Assembly: GCF_000622085.1 (NCBI RefSeq)
Contig: NZ_JHWL01000002.1
Coordinates: forward strand, 124,001 to 188,000
Length of the DNA stretch: 64,000 nucleotides
Direction of reading: 5' to 3'
From: Butyrivibrio proteoclasticus P6B7
Lineage (GTDB): Bacteria > Bacillota > Clostridia > Lachnospirales > Lachnospiraceae
This document shows positions 62,302 through 64,000 of this stretch, one piece after another. The notes below the pieces were generated by a model. That model saw only the letters and a program-made list of their open reading frames with translations. It was not told where the DNA came from and did no database searches. The position numbers and the translations under genes were made by a program. Within the stretch, counting starts at the first letter, position 1, and each line of letters starts with the position of its first letter.

Positions 62302-64000
62302 TGAATTTAAAGAGAATTTTATTAAGTTCATAACATCCAGATTTGTAACTGTTTGTGCAGTTGTATTTCTTTTAGCCTGTGTTCTTATCTACAGGCTGTT
62401 TTCTCTGCAGATTGTAAGTGGTGAGTATTATCTTGACTCTTTTAAGTTAAGGATCAAGAAGGAGAAGACAATTGCTGCTACAAGAGGAAATATATACGAC
62501 AGAAACGGCAATCTTCTTGCATATAACGAGCTTGCTAATTCTGTTACTATCGAGGACGTTTATAAATCCGGTAGAAGTAAGAACAGTAATATCAATAATA
62601 CTCTTAACACTCTGATCGATATCATTGAGTCAAACGGTGATAGTGTTGATCAGGATTTTAAGATTATTCTTGACGAGGGTGATAATTTCGTATTCACAGT
62701 TGAAGGCAATGCGCTACTACGTTTTCTTGCTGATGTTTATGGACATTCTTCCATAAATGACCTTAAGTATGAAGAGAAGACCAAGACTGCCCAGGAGGTT
62801 GTTGACGATCTTTGCACTACTTTTGGCATTGGAAGTAATGAGGTAGAAGATGACAGTAAGACCTTCACTCCAAGACTTGGCTATACCAATGACAGAGCTC
62901 TTAAGATCTTAAATGTCAGATATAATATGAGTTCAAACTCATACCAGAAATATATTGATACCACAGTTGCTTCTGATGTTAGCGACCAGACTGTTGCTGA
63001 TGTTATGGAGAATGCTGATATTCTTGAGGGTGTTTCCATTGAAGAAAGCACTGCAAGAAAGTACGTAGATTCTGTTTACTTCTCACAGGTTCTTGGCTAT
63101 ACCGGTAAGGTTTCTGAGGATGAGCTTGCTGAGCTTGTTAAAACCAATCCTAATTACGGTATCAATGATACTGTTGGTAAATCCGGAATTGAGCAGGCCA
63201 TGGAGAGTGTGCTTCAGGGTACAAAGGGATCTGAGACTGTTTATGTAGATAATACAGGTCAGGTAATTGAGACCTCCAGCTATGTAGATTCTGTTGCTGG
63301 TAATGATGTTTATCTTACTATCGATAAGGACCTTACTGAGGCTTGCTACAATATCATTGAGCAGTCACTTGCAGGTATTCTTACATCCAAGATTCAGAAT
63401 GTTAAGACTTATACCTATACTTCTGCATCAAGTTCCAGCAGCATTGTTATTCCTATTTATGATGTTTATTTTGCAATTTTTGATAATCATGTGGTAGATT
63501 TGGATCATTTTACTTCTGATAAAGCAGGAGAGAATGAGAAGGCTGTATATTCAGCTTTTATAAACAAGAATACAGAGGTGTTATCAGAGATAAGGAGCGA
63601 GCTTACAAGCAAGGCTACTCCTTATGATAAGCTTTCCAAGGAGTATCAGTGGTATATGTCACATATCGCTGCCATGCTTTATTCTGATGGAATCATCGAC
63701 AGTAGTCTAGTAGATAAGCAGAATGAGAAATATATTGCCTGGACTACAGATGAGACTATTTCACTGGCAGAGTATATCAGATTTACAATCTCTGAGAACT
63801 GGGTAGATGTATCTAAGCTTAGCATTGATAACCAGTACGCTGATTCTGAGGAAATCTTTAATCAGATAGTTAACTATATCATTGATAAGCTTGGTTCTGA
63901 TGTGGATTTTCAGACCAGGTATTATAAATATCTTTTGCTTGATGGATATATCAGCGGCAATCAGGTATGCAATATTCTTCTTGAACAGGATGTTGTAAGT
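62264..64000 (+). CDS. mrdA: Penicillin-binding protein 2 (MrdA-type), partial
   Basis: At least 579 residues, open to the window end. One membrane helix (about residues 24-45) is followed by the PBP dimerisation domain with TIAATRGNIYDRNGNLLAYNE. The transpeptidase domain appears to open at LTIDKDL (residue 351). Its active-site SxxK has not appeared by the window end, more than 220 residues later, so a large insertion is implied. ATG 62264 (overlapping mreD by 38 bases) is chosen. An in-frame TTG at 62294 with AAAGGAG upstream is a real alternative. It makes cell-wall crosslinks with MreBCD. Confidence 0.88.
   Translation, partial: MRRSKGALRNLFNEFKENFIKFITSRFVTVCAVVFLLACVLIYRLFSLQIVSGEYYLDSFKLRIKKEKTIAATRGNIYDRNGNLLAYNELANSVTIEDVYKSGRSKNSNINNTLNTLIDIIESNGDSVDQDFKIILDEGDNFVFTVEGNALLRFLADVYGHSSINDLKYEEKTKTAQEVVDDLCTTFGIGSNEVEDDSKTFTPRLGYTNDRALKILNVRYNMSSNSYQKYIDTTVASDVSDQTVADVMENADILEGVSIEESTARKYVDSVYFSQVLGYTGKVSEDELAELVKTNPNYGINDTVGKSGIEQAMESVLQGTKGSETVYVDNTGQVIETSSYVDSVAGNDVYLTIDKDLTEACYNIIEQSLAGILTSKIQNVKTYTYTSASSSSSIVIPIYDVYFAIFDNHVVDLDHFTSDKAGENEKAVYSAFINKNTEVLSEIRSELTSKATPYDKLSKEYQWYMSHIAAMLYSDGIIDSSLVDKQNEKYIAWTTDETISLAEYIRFTISENWVDVSKLSIDNQYADSEEIFNQIVNYIIDKLGSDVDFQTRYYKYLLLDGYISGNQVCNILLEQDVVS

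Noticed and set aside
1..64000. Prophage, conjugative element or defence island
   Set aside because: No integrase, transposase, phage structural gene, restriction enzyme, toxin-antitoxin pair or CRISPR repeat was recognised; gene content is core-like throughout.

Overview
This window looks like chromosomal DNA of an anaerobic Gram-positive of the Lachnospiraceae. Butyrivibrio or a close relative is my best guess, inferred from gene content and style rather than from a marker gene. Supporting signs are strong Shine-Dalgarno sites (AGGAGG), frequent TTG/GTG starts, an indolepyruvate:ferredoxin oxidoreductase, a folate ECF transporter under a tetrahydrofolate riboswitch, a tyrosine T-box and a PDZ-DUF512-der-plsY-gpsA operon. 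Almost all of it reads as stable core chromosome. I see no prophage, integrative element, transposase gene, CRISPR array, rRNA or tRNA.

Layout. 1-5.3 kb: ribose-phosphate pyrophosphokinase (reverse, cut by the window edge), then DUF512, der, plsY and gpsA. 5.3-8.7 kb: folT with its THF riboswitch (reverse), a lipoprotein (reverse) and a membrane protein. 8.7-13.1 kb: tyrosine T-box, tyrS, then DUF3137, LemA and an unknown membrane protein. 13.2-17.8 kb: a DUF3298-type lipoprotein, then an ArsR-type repressor, a free HMA metallochaperone and a P1B ATPase behind a palindromic operator. 17.8-26.6 kb: serine hydrolase, purine nucleoside phosphorylase, amidohydrolase, membrane MutS-like ATPase, RNase HI, phosphoesterase, alpha/beta hydrolase and a secreted protein. 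26.6-31.6 kb: membrane acyltransferase (reverse), a REP-like palindrome, a MATE exporter and two unknown membrane proteins. 31.7-36.7 kb (reverse): transaldolase, ACT protein, paaK, iorB, iorA. 36.8-43.2 kb: acyl-CoA ligase, dUTPase (reverse), then a GldA / GldF-GldG fusion / DUF4340 transporter set. 43.5-50.6 kb: gltX, a UvrD-type helicase, DUF1292 (reverse), a degenerate GlgX-like protein and pepT. 50.6-59.1 kb: miaB-mutS-mutL-miaA-ynbB. 59.2-64 kb: radC-mreBCD and PBP2, which runs off the window.

The most unusual material is not a classical gene cassette. (i) Two intergenic regions of about 320 bases each, at 39.04-39.36 and 43.22-43.54 kb, carry elaborate multi-hairpin elements of about 150-185 bp with imperfect terminal inverted repeats. 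(ii) A 30-bp palindrome with a tandem 19-mer lies at 28.02-28.10 kb. (iii) A GlgX-family protein has lost its catalytic nucleophile and other active-site residues. (iv) A MutS-type ATPase is fused to membrane segments. (v) The ATPase of the Gld-like transporter ends in a tail of about 100 charged residues. (vi) The folT leader combines a THF aptamer with a separate hairpin that masks the ribosome-binding site.
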